Under the pieces are notes generated by a model. The model was not told where the DNA came from, searched no databases, and saw only the letters and a list, made by a program, of their open reading frames with translations. DNA of 64,000 nucleotides from Azospirillum sp. SYSU D00513 (GTDB lineage: Bacteria > Pseudomonadota > Alphaproteobacteria > Azospirillales > Azospirillaceae): assembly GCF_017356015.1 (NCBI RefSeq), contig NZ_JAFIQV010000019.1:1-64000 (forward strand), read 5' to 3'. The stretch's first letter is position 1, and each line of letters opens with the position of its first letter. Below are positions 8,483 to 16,824 of the stretch, one piece after another. Made by a program: the position numbers and the translations under genes.

Positions 8483-10276
8483 TCAATGGTGGCCGGCGTG
8501 CTTCTGGCCCGTGGGGTTCTTCGGATCGATGACCGACACGTTCGTCATCATGCCGATGTCCTCATGCTCCAGGATGTGGCAGTGGATCGGGAAGGTGCCG
8601 GCAAATTCCGTGTATTTGGTCAGGGCCTTGTAGCCCTTGGCGCCGGCGATCATCGTGTCCCGCCATTGCGGGGTGCTCAAGGACTGGCCCTCCACTTCCG
8701 TCACGAGGAACGGATTGACGTGAATGTGGAAGATGTGGGCGAAATTGATGCTGTCGGGGCCGGGGCTGAAGACCTGCCATTCCTCCACCGTGTCGATCCG
8801 CGGCTGGAACATCACGCGGCCGGGGCAGAACAGCTCGCCATTGACGTAGAACTTGAACGACGGGCAGGCGTCCGGACGGTAGGAGGGAAACTGGTTCCCG
8901 GTTCCCGGCGGGGCCTGTTCGGGCACTTGGGCGACCGTGAACTCAAGATAGCGTTGCGCCGATGGCTTCTGCGACAAGACGTCGGGCACGATGGGAGCGG
9001 GAAACGGTCCCGCCGGAAGCGGCATCGGCTTCGGATCGCCGGACACCTTCACCGTCAGCAGGACGGTGCTGCCATTGCTGTCGAAAGGCGATTCCACCAT
9101 CCTCCCGCCGATCTCGAATCCGGCGGCGATGTCGACGTAGCCGCCCACCAGCAGGGTCAGGGCCTGCGCCTTGTCCGGAGCCTTCACCAGCACGTCCGCG
9201 CGGCCGCCGGGGACGAGGTAGACCGCCTGCACCGTCGCCGGCTTCGTGAAATTGACACCGTCCACCGCGATGAGCTGGAGCGGGACGGCCGATCCGTCGG
9301 CGGCGGTAAGCTGGACCTTCGCCAGGCTCGCGAAGCCCGTGTTCACGAAGCGCCAGCGCTGCACCTCGCCCGGCTGCATCGGCATGGTCGCGTTGACGGT
9401 GCCGTTGAGGCTCCAATCCGCTTTGGCCGTGCCGCTCCAGAGCGCGTCGAAGTCGGGCAGGGTGCCGTCCGGCGTGAGGGCCACCTGCTGCAACAGCATG
9501 ACCCGTTCGGCGGCGGCGGCGATCTCCGGCACCGCGTCGATCGTGCCCGGCCCGCCGTCGATGACCAGGGCGCCGGCCGCGCCGCTCGCCACCTGGACCG
9601 CGACGGACCCGTGCCGATGGGGGTGGTACCAGAAGGTGCCCGGCGTGTGATCGGTCAGCTCATAGCGGTAGGTCAGGCTGCCGACATAGCTGTCGGGGCC
9701 CTGCGCGTAGGATTCGGCGGTGCCTTCCGGCAGGATCTCGATGTAGACGTTGTCGCTCACGCCGTTCGGCGACACGTGCAGGCCATGGGTGTGCAGGTTG
9801 GTCGTGTTGAACTGGCTGGGAATGTTGATGATGTGCGGCGCCGCCTGGTCGGGGTTGAGGCCGAGCCGGTTGACCACCGTGACCTGGTAGGTCCCCGTCT
9901 GCCCCATGCGCAGCGTCGGGCCGAAGGGGGCTCCCTCGTAAACCCGCAGGTTCTTCGCGTCGCGGTCGCCGATGGTGAAGCTGCCCGGTTTCATGGTCAG
10001 CGTGGACGGCGGCCCACCCGCGGCCAGGGGGATGCTCAGGGGTTGGGGGAAGCCGTGCGCGGTGAGGGCCGCCGTGGGTGCCTGTGTGGGTGCCCGAACC
10101 GCCGCCGGACGTTCGCCCGGCGACCGCATGAGGCTGCCAAGCGCGCCCGGATGCGGGGCGTGCGCATGCCCCTGCGCCATGGCCGGCGGCACCGCCGCGG
10201 CGGCCACCAGCGCGGTGCTGCCGAGCAGAACCGAACGGCGCGACACATCCACGCGAGACAGATCAGAACCCGACAT
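8483..10276 (-). CDS. Periplasmic multicopper oxidase, Tat-exported
   Basis: A 597-residue multicopper oxidase. It starts with a twin-arginine signal (VSRRSVLLGSTALVAAAAVPPAMAQ). The copper motifs appear in order: NLHTHGLHV, WYHPHRHGS, HIFHIHVNPF, and near residue 565 HCHILEHEDIGMM, whose final Met is a type-1 copper axial ligand as in CueO and CotA. The family couples substrate or Cu(I) oxidation to reduction of O2 to water. There is no Met-rich CueO-type insert, so cuprous oxidase activity is not assured; the His-rich end (KHAGHH) is suggestive. I chose ATG 10276 because it gives the Tat signal directly; an upstream ATG adds 49 unrelated residues. A CueR-like promoter candidate lies upstream. 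Confidence 0.9.
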   Translation of the reverse strand: MSGSDLSRVDVSRRSVLLGSTALVAAAAVPPAMAQGHAHAPHPGALGSLMRSPGERPAAVRAPTQAPTAALTAHGFPQPLSIPLAAGGPPSTLTMKPGSFTIGDRDAKNLRVYEGAPFGPTLRMGQTGTYQVTVVNRLGLNPDQAAPHIINIPSQFNTTNLHTHGLHVSPNGVSDNVYIEILPEGTAESYAQGPDSYVGSLTYRYELTDHTPGTFWYHPHRHGSVAVQVASGAAGALVIDGGPGTIDAVPEIAAAAERVMLLQQVALTPDGTLPDFDALWSGTAKADWSLNGTVNATMPMQPGEVQRWRFVNTGFASLAKVQLTAADGSAVPLQLIAVDGVNFTKPATVQAVYLVPGGRADVLVKAPDKAQALTLLVGGYVDIAAGFEIGGRMVESPFDSNGSTVLLTVKVSGDPKPMPLPAGPFPAPIVPDVLSQKPSAQRYLEFTVAQVPEQAPPGTGNQFPSYRPDACPSFKFYVNGELFCPGRVMFQPRIDTVEEWQVFSPGPDSINFAHIFHIHVNPFLVTEVEGQSLSTPQWRDTMIAGAKGYKALTKYTEFAGTFPIHCHILEHEDIGMMTNVSVIDPKNPTGQKHAGHH

Positions 10277-10317
10277 GCCCAACCCCCCAAGGAGTAATCC
10301 GAAGGAAGAGCATATCA

Positions 10318-10348
10318 AGATAATCACTCTTGGAAAGGGTTTGCCCAA
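10318..10348 (-). promoter_or_regulatory. MerR/CueR-type promoter candidate for the multicopper oxidase
   Basis: On the minus strand, TTGGGC (10348-10343) and TTATCT (10323-10318) are 19 bases apart, the over-long spacer typical of MerR-family promoters. The dyad ACCCTT-TCC-AAGAGT (10340-10326; five of six pairs) is centred exactly on the spacer at 10333. CueR controls cueO in this manner in enterobacteria. No merR-family gene is seen in the window. Confidence 0.42.
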
Positions 10349-10440
10349 GTAGGCTTGCAAGCGCTGGGAAGCAATCCTGCGGCTATGGCTTCCCTTTCGG
10401 GAAAGAAGATGGGGAAATGCCACCCTCGGCGTTCCCGTAA

Positions 10441-11571
10441 TCAGGCTCCCCGGCGCGGGTAAGCCCAGCGGTCGAAGGCGAAGCCCCAGCGCGCCAGCAC
10501 GTCCGGTGCGGCATCCGCCGTCCCGGCGTGATGGCGCCGCCGGTAGCCGCGGAGCCCGTCCAGATAGCTCTCGAAGGCCGGGCGCGCCTCGGCGAAGGAT
10601 CCCAGCCGCAGGCGGTCATACAGGGATTCAAGCTGGCCGAGCGGGTCGGCGGTGAAGTCTTCGTAACGGATCTCCGCGAAGCGGTCGGGCGGCAGCCCGG
10701 CCGTGTCCCGGTCGAAGCGCTCCATCATGCGCGGGTAGAGGTCGAGCACCAGCCCGTCCACCGCCGCCGGGTCGTGGCGCTGGAGGGCGAACTCCCGCAA
10801 GAGCGTGCGCAGCATGCGGCCGGTGGAGGCGTAGACCTCATAGGGGTCGCGGTGGATGTGGACGAAGGCGGCGTCCGGCCACAGGGCGCGCAGATGCGCG
10901 ACCTTGGCCGTGTGGGCGGGGTTCTTCACCAGCAGGCGCCGCCCGCCGTGCCTGAGTTCCAGCTTCGCCAGGAAAAGGGCGAGGCAGCGGCGCCAGCGTT
11001 CCAGCGCCTCGGGCGCGCAGTCCTCGAACAGCACCCCCTGGCGGAAGGCCGGCTCCAGGCGCTTGGGGAAGAAGATGCCGTGATAGTAGGACAGCGGCTG
11101 CATCAGGGCGAGCGCCAGCTCGTCCTCCTGCGGGGCGTCGGGGGTGACCGGCATGCGGTCGATGATGCGGTCCGGCGGCAGCCAGTCCTCCAGACGCGTG
11201 CGCCAGAACAGGCTGAGGCCGAGGACGCTCCAGGGCAGCCCGACGTCGAGCGGCGTCGGGGCGGCGAAGCGGGGATCCTGGCTCAGCACGTTCAGCAGAT
11301 GGGTGGTGCCGCTGCGCCAATGGCCGAGGATGAAGAGCGGCGGCGTGGCGCCAGCCTCCGGCCCCTTGCCGGCCTCGCGCCCCACCGCCCGCCGCTCCAG
11401 CAGGTCGAAGGGGGTGCGGATCGCGGCGCTCCCCAGGGCCGTCGCCACGCGGTGCAGCTGGAGCGGCGCCACGCCGCCGCCCTCGCGCAGCACGGCGGCC
11501 AGCGTGGCCGGGTCGGCGCCCGCCAGCGGGTGGAAGATGCGGTGGGCGCGGCGGCGCAGCCAGGTCTTCAT
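10441..11571 (-). CDS. P-loop sulfotransferase family protein
   Basis: A 376-residue protein with a sulfotransferase 5'-phosphosulfate loop (PLFILGHWRSGTTHLLNVL, near residues 80-98) and a downstream 3'-phosphate-binding region (FVHIHRDPYEVYASTGRML). The family transfers sulfate from PAPS to a sugar, lipid or protein hydroxyl; the acceptor cannot be told from sequence. There is no signal peptide. It lies in the block between recA and alaS, 17 bases downstream of the helicase gene and on the same strand, so the two may be co-transcribed. Confidence 0.82.
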   Translation of the reverse strand: MKTWLRRRAHRIFHPLAGADPATLAAVLREGGGVAPLQLHRVATALGSAAIRTPFDLLERRAVGREAGKGPEAGATPPLFILGHWRSGTTHLLNVLSQDPRFAAPTPLDVGLPWSVLGLSLFWRTRLEDWLPPDRIIDRMPVTPDAPQEDELALALMQPLSYYHGIFFPKRLEPAFRQGVLFEDCAPEALERWRRCLALFLAKLELRHGGRRLLVKNPAHTAKVAHLRALWPDAAFVHIHRDPYEVYASTGRMLRTLLREFALQRHDPAAVDGLVLDLYPRMMERFDRDTAGLPPDRFAEIRYEDFTADPLGQLESLYDRLRLGSFAEARPAFESYLDGLRGYRRRHHAGTADAAPDVLARWGFAFDRWAYPRRGA

Positions 11572-11587
11572 GGGCTCCTGCCCTGTT

Positions 11588-13468
11588 TCAGGTTCGCCGC
11601 GGTGGTGCTGGACGGCCGCGCCAGGGCGCCGGCGGACCGGACGGGGCCGGGCGCGGCGGACGCCCCGGGCGCGCCCGCCGGCTGGACCAGCGGTACTGGG
11701 GATCCTCTTCCAACAGATGGAGATGGTCGGAGATCCGGTTGCGCTCCAGCCAGCCGCCGGCGGCCTCCAGCTCGGCGAGCGTCATCTCCGAGCGCGCCTT
11801 GCCGAGAACCCGCTTCAGGACGGCGTTGTAGGCGTGATAGCCGACCGGCCCGGTCGTCACGAGGTTGTTGTCCTCGTCCTCGATCACCTGGGCCGCGACC
11901 ATCTGGCCGATCCGCTGGCGCAGATGGTGCTCGACCGCACTCGGCGTGAGCGGCAGGTCGCCTTGCGCGGGCGCCTGCCGCCGGTCGGCGTCCTGGGCCG
12001 GCGCGCCGAAGTCCGGCCCCGGCGCAACCTGGGAGAAGCTCAGCGCCGTGGCGTTGGACTCCAGGGGCACGATCTCCGGTTCGCGTTCCTGCCCGTCCGC
12101 CGGTTCGAAGGGCAGCTCATGCTGGTTGCGCCGGGCGCGGATCATGGCGCGCGTGCCCTGCTGGGTCTCGATCATGCGCCGGAACTGCTCGAACAGCGGG
12201 TCGCAGGGGTGATAGACCACCGCGGACTGGCGCTCGTAGTCGCCGGCGTGCGGATCGACCCGCGTGGCGCGCGCGATGGCCTGTTCCAGCCAGGGGCGCG
12301 AGCGGATGTGGGTGAGGCAGGCGACATGGCTGATCGCCGGGCAGTCCATGCCCTCGTAGGCCATGGCGACCGAGACGAGGACGGCCGGCTCGGCGCGCAT
12401 GCGGAAGGCGGCGACGGTCTCCTGCGCGTCCTTGTGCTCGGAGATGGCCAGCCGCACGGCCCGTTCCGCCTGCGCGCCGGGCATCCAGCCGCGCAGGGTG
12501 TCGAGATACTGGCGCGCCGTGGTCTGGTCCGGGGCGATGACCAGCAGCTTGCCCAGCCCCTTGGCGTCGGCGTCCGCCGCCTTCAGCTCGGCGCGGCGGC
12601 GGGCGCGGTGGTCGCGGCAGGCGCGGTAGGCCTCGCGCAGCATCGCCGTGGCGAAGCCCGTGCGCAGTGCCGTGAAGAGGGCCGGGCGCATCCGCTCGCC
12701 CGCCTGCGACAGCGCGTCCACCGCCTGTTCCCGGCGCGCGGCGTCGAGCCAGCTGGCCGTGCCGTCCATCGCCCCGAAGGTCACGGGCAGGATGGCCTTC
12801 TCCGCCAGCGCCTGCCGGCGCGAATAGCCGACGATGGCCCAGCCCGGCGCCTTGAAGTCGATTTCCCGGACCTTGCGGACGCCCCGCGCCGGGCGGTAGG
12901 GCAGCCAGAGGATCGGCTTGCCGTCCGCCCGCTCCAGCGTGCCGCTCATCAGCAGCCGCACCTCGGCGCAGTCCAGCAGGGGCAGGATGGCGCGGCTCCA
13001 GCTCGTCTCCTCCTCGGCGGGGCCGCCGTTCTCCCCCTCGGCCCCGGCGGGCAGATGGTGCAGCTCGTCGATGGCGACGAGGTAGCGGTGCCGCTGGAAC
13101 TCCTGAAGGTGCAGGTCCGGCGCCGCCGCGATGGCCTGGTAGGTCGTGATGTAGCCCTGCATACCCCGGCACAGGTCGCGCCCGTTCTCCGCCGCCCGCA
13201 GGGCGACGCCGTGCCCCAGCGCCTCGCGCCACAGCGGGTCCACGAAGGCCTCCTCCGCCTGGAGCCGCAGGCTGTCGCGGGGGACGATCCAGCAGACCCG
13301 GTCGATGCGGCCGGCACGGATCAGCTCCGCCGCCATGATCACCGGCAGCAGGCTCTTCCCCCCGCCCGGCGTGACCGCCGCCAGCACGTCGCGCAGGTCG
13401 GTCTGCCCGTCGGCGATGGCCCGCGCGATGTCCGAAACCAAACGCTGGTGCGTCCGCAACCGCCGCAT
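11588..13468 (-). CDS. Superfamily 2 DEAD/DEAH-type helicase (type III Res-like)
   Basis: A 626-residue SF2 helicase. Walker A is TPGGGKS (33-39), DExH is DELHH (134-138), motif III is MSGT (174-177), and motif VI is QAIARATRVD in the C-terminal lobe, after a MAYEGMDCPAISHVACL segment. The layout resembles Res subunits of restriction systems and phage-type helicases, but no nuclease domain, methylase or partner gene is present. The final 30 residues are Pro/Arg-rich and low in complexity. It is divergent from hipBA, across a 260-base region with palindromes. A defence role is possible but is inference from its type and neighbourhood. Confidence 0.75.
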   Translation of the reverse strand: MRRLRTHQRLVSDIARAIADGQTDLRDVLAAVTPGGGKSLLPVIMAAELIRAGRIDRVCWIVPRDSLRLQAEEAFVDPLWREALGHGVALRAAENGRDLCRGMQGYITTYQAIAAAPDLHLQEFQRHRYLVAIDELHHLPAGAEGENGGPAEEETSWSRAILPLLDCAEVRLLMSGTLERADGKPILWLPYRPARGVRKVREIDFKAPGWAIVGYSRRQALAEKAILPVTFGAMDGTASWLDAARREQAVDALSQAGERMRPALFTALRTGFATAMLREAYRACRDHRARRRAELKAADADAKGLGKLLVIAPDQTTARQYLDTLRGWMPGAQAERAVRLAISEHKDAQETVAAFRMRAEPAVLVSVAMAYEGMDCPAISHVACLTHIRSRPWLEQAIARATRVDPHAGDYERQSAVVYHPCDPLFEQFRRMIETQQGTRAMIRARRNQHELPFEPADGQEREPEIVPLESNATALSFSQVAPGPDFGAPAQDADRRQAPAQGDLPLTPSAVEHHLRQRIGQMVAAQVIEDEDNNLVTTGPVGYHAYNAVLKRVLGKARSEMTLAELEAAGGWLERNRISDHLHLLEEDPQYRWSSRRARPGRPPRPAPSGPPAPWRGRPAPPRRT

Positions 13469-13610
13469 CCGCCCGTCCCACCCAGCCGCGAAGGAACGGG
13501 CAGACTACGCGCCGGTGAGTCCTCAAGGCACGGATTCAATCGTAGGTATAGATACCCCATACGGCGGGCAAGGTCGCGGGCGGGTTACTCTTGTGTGCAG
13601 TACGGCTTCG

Positions 13611-13682
13611 TATGTGCGACCGCACATCTCTTGTTCCTATATGCAATCGCGTATAAAGTCTCTTTATGCGCGCTCGCGCATA
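13611..13682 (+). promoter_or_regulatory. Triple palindromic operator and promoter region of hipBA
   Basis: Three 18-base palindromes start at 13611 (TATGTGCGACCGCACATC), 13638 (TATATGCAATCGCGTATA) and 13665 (TATGCGCGCTCGCGCATA), exactly 27 bases apart with 9-base spacers. The shared form is TATRYGC-N4-GCRYATA, with the last base of the first copy off. A possible promoter overlaps them: TTGTTC 13631-13636 and TATAAA 13652-13657 with a short 15-base spacer. A weaker dyad, TACG-GCTT-CGTA, is at 13601-13612. The position before hipB suggests autoregulation by HipB/HipAB. Confidence 0.72.
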
Positions 13683-13731
13683 GCTCGCCGAGAGATCGAC
13701 TTTCCGTATGGACAGAAGAAGGGCAGGTCCC

Positions 13732-13983
13732 ATGGACCTCATCGCACGCAGTCCTCAGCAGATCGGGAACGCTTTGCGCCGGTTCCGGACGGAACGCTCG
13801 CTCCGCCAAGCCGACCTTGGCGCGATGGCCCGCTTGCAGCAGGCCACGGTTTCCAAGCTGGAAGGCGGCAATCCGGAAGCCCGCCTGCAAACGCTCGCGG
13901 ATGTCCTGGCAGCGCTCGACCTGGAACTGGTGATCCGGCCAAGGACGAAGGCTGACCCCGCGGACATCGAGGATCTGTTCTGA
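13732..13983 (+). CDS. hipB: HipB-type antitoxin, XRE-family repressor
   Basis: An 83-residue helix-turn-helix protein (IGNALRRFRTERSLRQADLG, then LQQATVSKLEGG as the recognition region). It ends in an acidic DPADIEDLF tail. HipB proteins bind and neutralise HipA and repress their own operon. I chose ATG 13732 because AGAAGGGCAGG lies just upstream; ATG 13708 would add eight residues. The stop overlaps the hipA start as TGATG, a sign of translational coupling. Confidence 0.88.
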   Translation: MDLIARSPQQIGNALRRFRTERSLRQADLGAMARLQQATVSKLEGGNPEARLQTLADVLAALDLELVIRPRTKADPADIEDLF

Positions 13984-15323
13984 TGCCGCGCTCCGGCGCG
14001 GCCGCATCCCTCAACCTGCTGCTCAACGGGCGGCTCGTGGGGCGCCTGCGCCGCCAGGCGAGCGGTGCCATCGACTTCCGGTACGACGAGGGCTGGCTGG
14101 GCTGGGAACACGCCATCCCGGTCTCCCTGTCCTTGCCGTTGGACGACCGGCGCCACATCGGCGCGCCGGTCATCGCCGTCCTCGACAACCTGCTTCCCGA
14201 CAACGGCGCGATCCGCCGGCTTGTGGCCGCGCGCTCGGGTGCGGAAGGGGACGACGCCTACAGCCTTCTCGCGCGGATCGGACGGGATTGCGTCGGCGCG
14301 CTCCAGTTTCTCCCCGACGGATCGGAGCCCGGTCCTGCGGGCGCCGTGGAGGGGCGCGCCGTGGACGAAGCCGAGATCGCCGGGATGCTGCGCAACCTCG
14401 CGCAAGCTCCGCTTGGTGCCGGCCACGAGGAGGGGTTCCGCATCTCCCTTGCCGGTGTTCAGGAAAAGACCGCACTTCTGCGCCACGAGGGACGCTGGCT
14501 GATCCCGCATGGCACGACCGCGACGACGCACATACTCAAACCGTCCCTCGGGGTGCGGAGCGACGGGCTGGACCTGTCGGCAAGCGTCGAGAACGAGTAT
14601 CTCTGCCTTCGCCTCGCCGAGGCCATGGGGCTGCCGAGCGCTGCGGCGGAGATCGCCATGTTCGAGGACCGTAAGGTGCTCGTGGTCGAGCGGTTCGACC
14701 GGCGTCGGACAAGGGATGGGCGTCTGCTGCGCGTGCCCCAGGAGGATTTCTGCCAGGTGTTCGCGGTCCACCCAGCCGCGAAGTACGAGGCCGACGGCGG
14801 TCCCCGCATCGTTCGGATTCTCAACCAGCTTGGCGCGAGCGACGAACCGGAGGGAGACCGCAAGCGGTTCCTGAAAACCCAACTGGTCTTCTGGCTGCTG
14901 GGCGCGACGGACGGGCACGCGAAGAACTTCAGCCTGTTCCTGGGCTCCGGCGGCCGGTTCCGCCTGACTCCGCTCTATGACGTGATGTCGGTGCAGCCCA
15001 ACGTCGATGCGGGTCAAATCCCACGCAACCGGTACAAGCTGTCCATGGCCGTCGGCGCCAAGCGCCATTACGGGATCGAACGGATCGCTCCGCGCCACTT
15101 CCGCCAGACCGCATCCCTTGGCAACCTGCCCGCCGCGATGGTCGAGGAAATCCTGCAAAACGTGATCGTCAGCGCCCCGAAAGCCATCGACCAGGTTCTC
15201 GGCACTCTTCCCCCCGGCTTTCCGGAGGCGCTTGCGGAAGCGGTCGTCGGCGGAATGCGCTCGCGCCTGCGCATCATGGAGCTGGATGAGGACGGGGCTC
15301 GGGATGCCGTGCCCGGAGACTAA
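13983..15323 (+). CDS. hipA: HipA-type serine/threonine kinase toxin
   Basis: A 446-residue HipA. The N-terminal HipA_N domain (about 10-110) contains LSLPLDDR and LDNLLPDN. The kinase has the glycine-rich region ISLAGVQEKTALL with the Ser equivalent to the autophosphorylated residue, the ATP-site THILKP, the catalytic loop GATDGHAKNFSLF (Asp and Asn present), and the metal-binding LTPLYDVMS. All key catalytic residues are intact, so it should be active. E. coli HipA phosphorylates glutamyl-tRNA synthetase and causes persistence; the target here is unknown. It overlaps hipB by one base. Confidence 0.92.
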   Translation: MPRSGAAASLNLLLNGRLVGRLRRQASGAIDFRYDEGWLGWEHAIPVSLSLPLDDRRHIGAPVIAVLDNLLPDNGAIRRLVAARSGAEGDDAYSLLARIGRDCVGALQFLPDGSEPGPAGAVEGRAVDEAEIAGMLRNLAQAPLGAGHEEGFRISLAGVQEKTALLRHEGRWLIPHGTTATTHILKPSLGVRSDGLDLSASVENEYLCLRLAEAMGLPSAAAEIAMFEDRKVLVVERFDRRRTRDGRLLRVPQEDFCQVFAVHPAAKYEADGGPRIVRILNQLGASDEPEGDRKRFLKTQLVFWLLGATDGHAKNFSLFLGSGGRFRLTPLYDVMSVQPNVDAGQIPRNRYKLSMAVGAKRHYGIERIAPRHFRQTASLGNLPAAMVEEILQNVIVSAPKAIDQVLGTLPPGFPEALAEAVVGGMRSRLRIMELDEDGARDAVPGD

Positions 15324-15341
15324 GACGCCCGTTCCGGATCC

Positions 15342-15816
15342 TCACCGCTTCCCCTCGGGCTCCGGCGGCCACCAGTCGAGATCGAGGATCTGATCGACCG
15401 TGTAAGGACAATTGACGGGGATCGTCTCCGCGGCGTCCAGCTCGTCTTCATCCATGAGGCCAGCGCGGGCCAAGCGCCGGCCAAGCGTCCAGGCATCGGC
15501 GAGCATGTCTTCAAGATGCTCGGGCTGTTTCAGGCTGGGGTTCATCTCCAGCCGGGATTGCAGCTCGACGCGCTGGTTCAGAACGGCCCTCCGCCACCTG
15601 CGGCGTGGCTCGTCGTTGAGCGAATGTTGCAGTCTCAGCAGATGTTCGACGGTCCGCAGGAGAGCGGTCTGAACGGCGTGCCGCTGCTCGTTCCCCAGGC
15701 CCTCGATCTCCTCGACGAGGTTATCGAGGTCCAGGTCGATGTTGCGCCGCCAAGCGCCGGAGCCGCCCGGCCTGATCCTGTGTCCAGGCGAAGAAGTCCG
15801 TGTCGTAGAGCGTCAT
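15342..15816 (-). pseudogene. Frameshifted DUF29 family gene
   Basis: ATG 15816 opens MTLYDTDFFAWTQDQAGRLR, the standard DUF29 start, but that frame hits a stop 10 codons later. The rest of the domain (NIDLDLDNLVEEIEGLGNEQ, then LRLQHSL, and finally NCPYTVDQILDLDWWP) continues from about 15743 to 15342 in another frame. Between the ATG and that point are 73 bases, so one extra base (or two missing) near 15744-15755 breaks the gene. The C-terminal part alone can be read as a 67-residue ORF from ATG 15545. DUF29 genes are common in cyanobacteria and alphaproteobacteria and have no firm function. It is either a decayed gene or a sequencing error. Confidence 0.8.
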
Positions 15817-15906
15817 GATCGTCTCCTCCGGCAAGGAATAATGCGCGTTGAGAGGTCCTTGTTCAACGTCGGGCTCCCGTCTACGAGGACCCGGCCTTCG
15901 GAATGG

Positions 15907-15919
15907 ATTCGTACCGAAT
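15907..15919 (+). promoter_or_regulatory. Inverted repeat upstream of higBA
   Basis: ATTCG-TAC-CGAAT is a perfect 13-base dyad 50 bases before the higB start. TTGACG at 15935-15940 could be a -35 box, with an ACGATA-like -10 about 18 bases later. That would put the transcription start almost at the GTG codon. It is a plausible HigA operator but the promoter call is weak. Confidence 0.35.
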
Positions 15920-15968
15920 AGCGCGACGTACCGCTTGACGCTACGCTAGCGGCACGCCACGATACAGC

Positions 15969-16250
15969 GTGATCAAGACCTTCGCCGACAAGCGGACTGC
16001 CGCCATCTTCTCCGGGATCGTCACCAAGGGCATCCCGGCGGACGTGGTTCGGCGTGCCGGGGCGAAGCTCCAGCAGATTGACGCGGCGACGGGGCTCGAC
16101 TTCCTGCGGGTGCCGCCCGCGAACCATCTTGAACTCCTGAAGGGCAGGCGTGCCGGACAGCACAGCATTCGCGTAAACGGGCAGTGGCGCATCTGCTTCC
16201 GGTGGGCCGATGGCGACGCCTACGATGTCGAGTTCTGCGATTACCATTGA
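15969..16250 (+). CDS. higB: HigB-type toxin, RelE/ParE superfamily mRNA interferase
   Basis: A 93-residue toxin starting at GTG 15969 (MIKTFADKRTAAIFSG). It matches the HigB pattern: AGAKLQQIDAATGLDFLRVPPANHLELLKGRRAGQHSIRVNGQWRICFRW, then GDAYDVEFCDYH. HigB proteins cut mRNA on the ribosome. The toxin gene comes first, the reverse of most type II modules and the normal order for higBA. It is followed by the antitoxin 10 bases later. Confidence 0.92.
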   Translation: MIKTFADKRTAAIFSGIVTKGIPADVVRRAGAKLQQIDAATGLDFLRVPPANHLELLKGRRAGQHSIRVNGQWRICFRWADGDAYDVEFCDYH

Positions 16251-16260
16251 GGAGGTTTCG

Positions 16261-16620
16261 ATGAGCATCCGCCGCCAGGACGTCGAAGCCGGCCGCGTCG
16301 ATTTCAGCGATGTGGCCGAACAGGGCACAGCCCCTCTCGATCCGATCCATCCGGGCGCCATCCTGCGCCACGACTGGATCGAGCCGCTCGGGCTCAGCGT
16401 CTACCAGCTGGCCCGGAACCTGGGCGTGGAGCGTTCGCGCCTCAACGACATCGTGCTCGGCCGGCGGTCCATCACCGCGGACACGGCCTTGCGGCTGGCG
16501 CGCTATTTCGGGACCGACGCGCAGAGTTGGCTGAACCTCCAGAGCCGGTACGACCTGGAGGTCGCCCGCCGGGCCGCCGGGCGCCGGATCGAGGAGGAGG
16601 TGCGGCCGCGCGCCGCGTGA
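16261..16620 (+). CDS. higA: HigA-type antitoxin, XRE/VapI family
   Basis: A 119-residue antitoxin with the HigA core HPGAILRHDWIEPLGLSVYQLARNLGVERSRLNDIVLGRRSITADTALRLARYFGTDAQSWLNLQ. ATG 16261 is preceded by GAGGAGG, which overlaps the higB stop, so the two are coupled. An N-terminal extension of about 29 residues precedes the usual start of the family. It ends about 200 bases before alaS and marks the right end of the accessory block. Confidence 0.92.
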   Translation: MSIRRQDVEAGRVDFSDVAEQGTAPLDPIHPGAILRHDWIEPLGLSVYQLARNLGVERSRLNDIVLGRRSITADTALRLARYFGTDAQSWLNLQSRYDLEVARRAAGRRIEEEVRPRAA

Positions 16621-16824
16621 CCGGCCCATGATTTAAAGTCACGTGCTCCTGCGCGACGCCAGCATCCGCCCCGTTTCCACGCCAAATCCTCACTCCGAAA
16701 GCGCAAACCCCTTCGGACAACCCGTCCGGGTGGCGTGCTGTGGACAGGCTGGCCGAGTCACGTTAAAAGCAGCCGTTCGGTCGCGTCTGGCCGAGCCCTG
16801 AGTTCCGGAGCCTTGGACAGCCCT

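Noticed and set aside
8429..10297. 622-codon plus-strand frame opposite the multicopper oxidase
   Set aside because: The minus-strand reading has a Tat signal and all copper motifs; the plus-strand reading has none and is compositionally biased.
13484..14782. A 16-base sequence CCACCCAGCCGCGAAG occurs both before hipBA and inside hipA
   Set aside because: Single short match in GC-rich DNA with no matching flanks; no sign of a duplicated end or attachment site.
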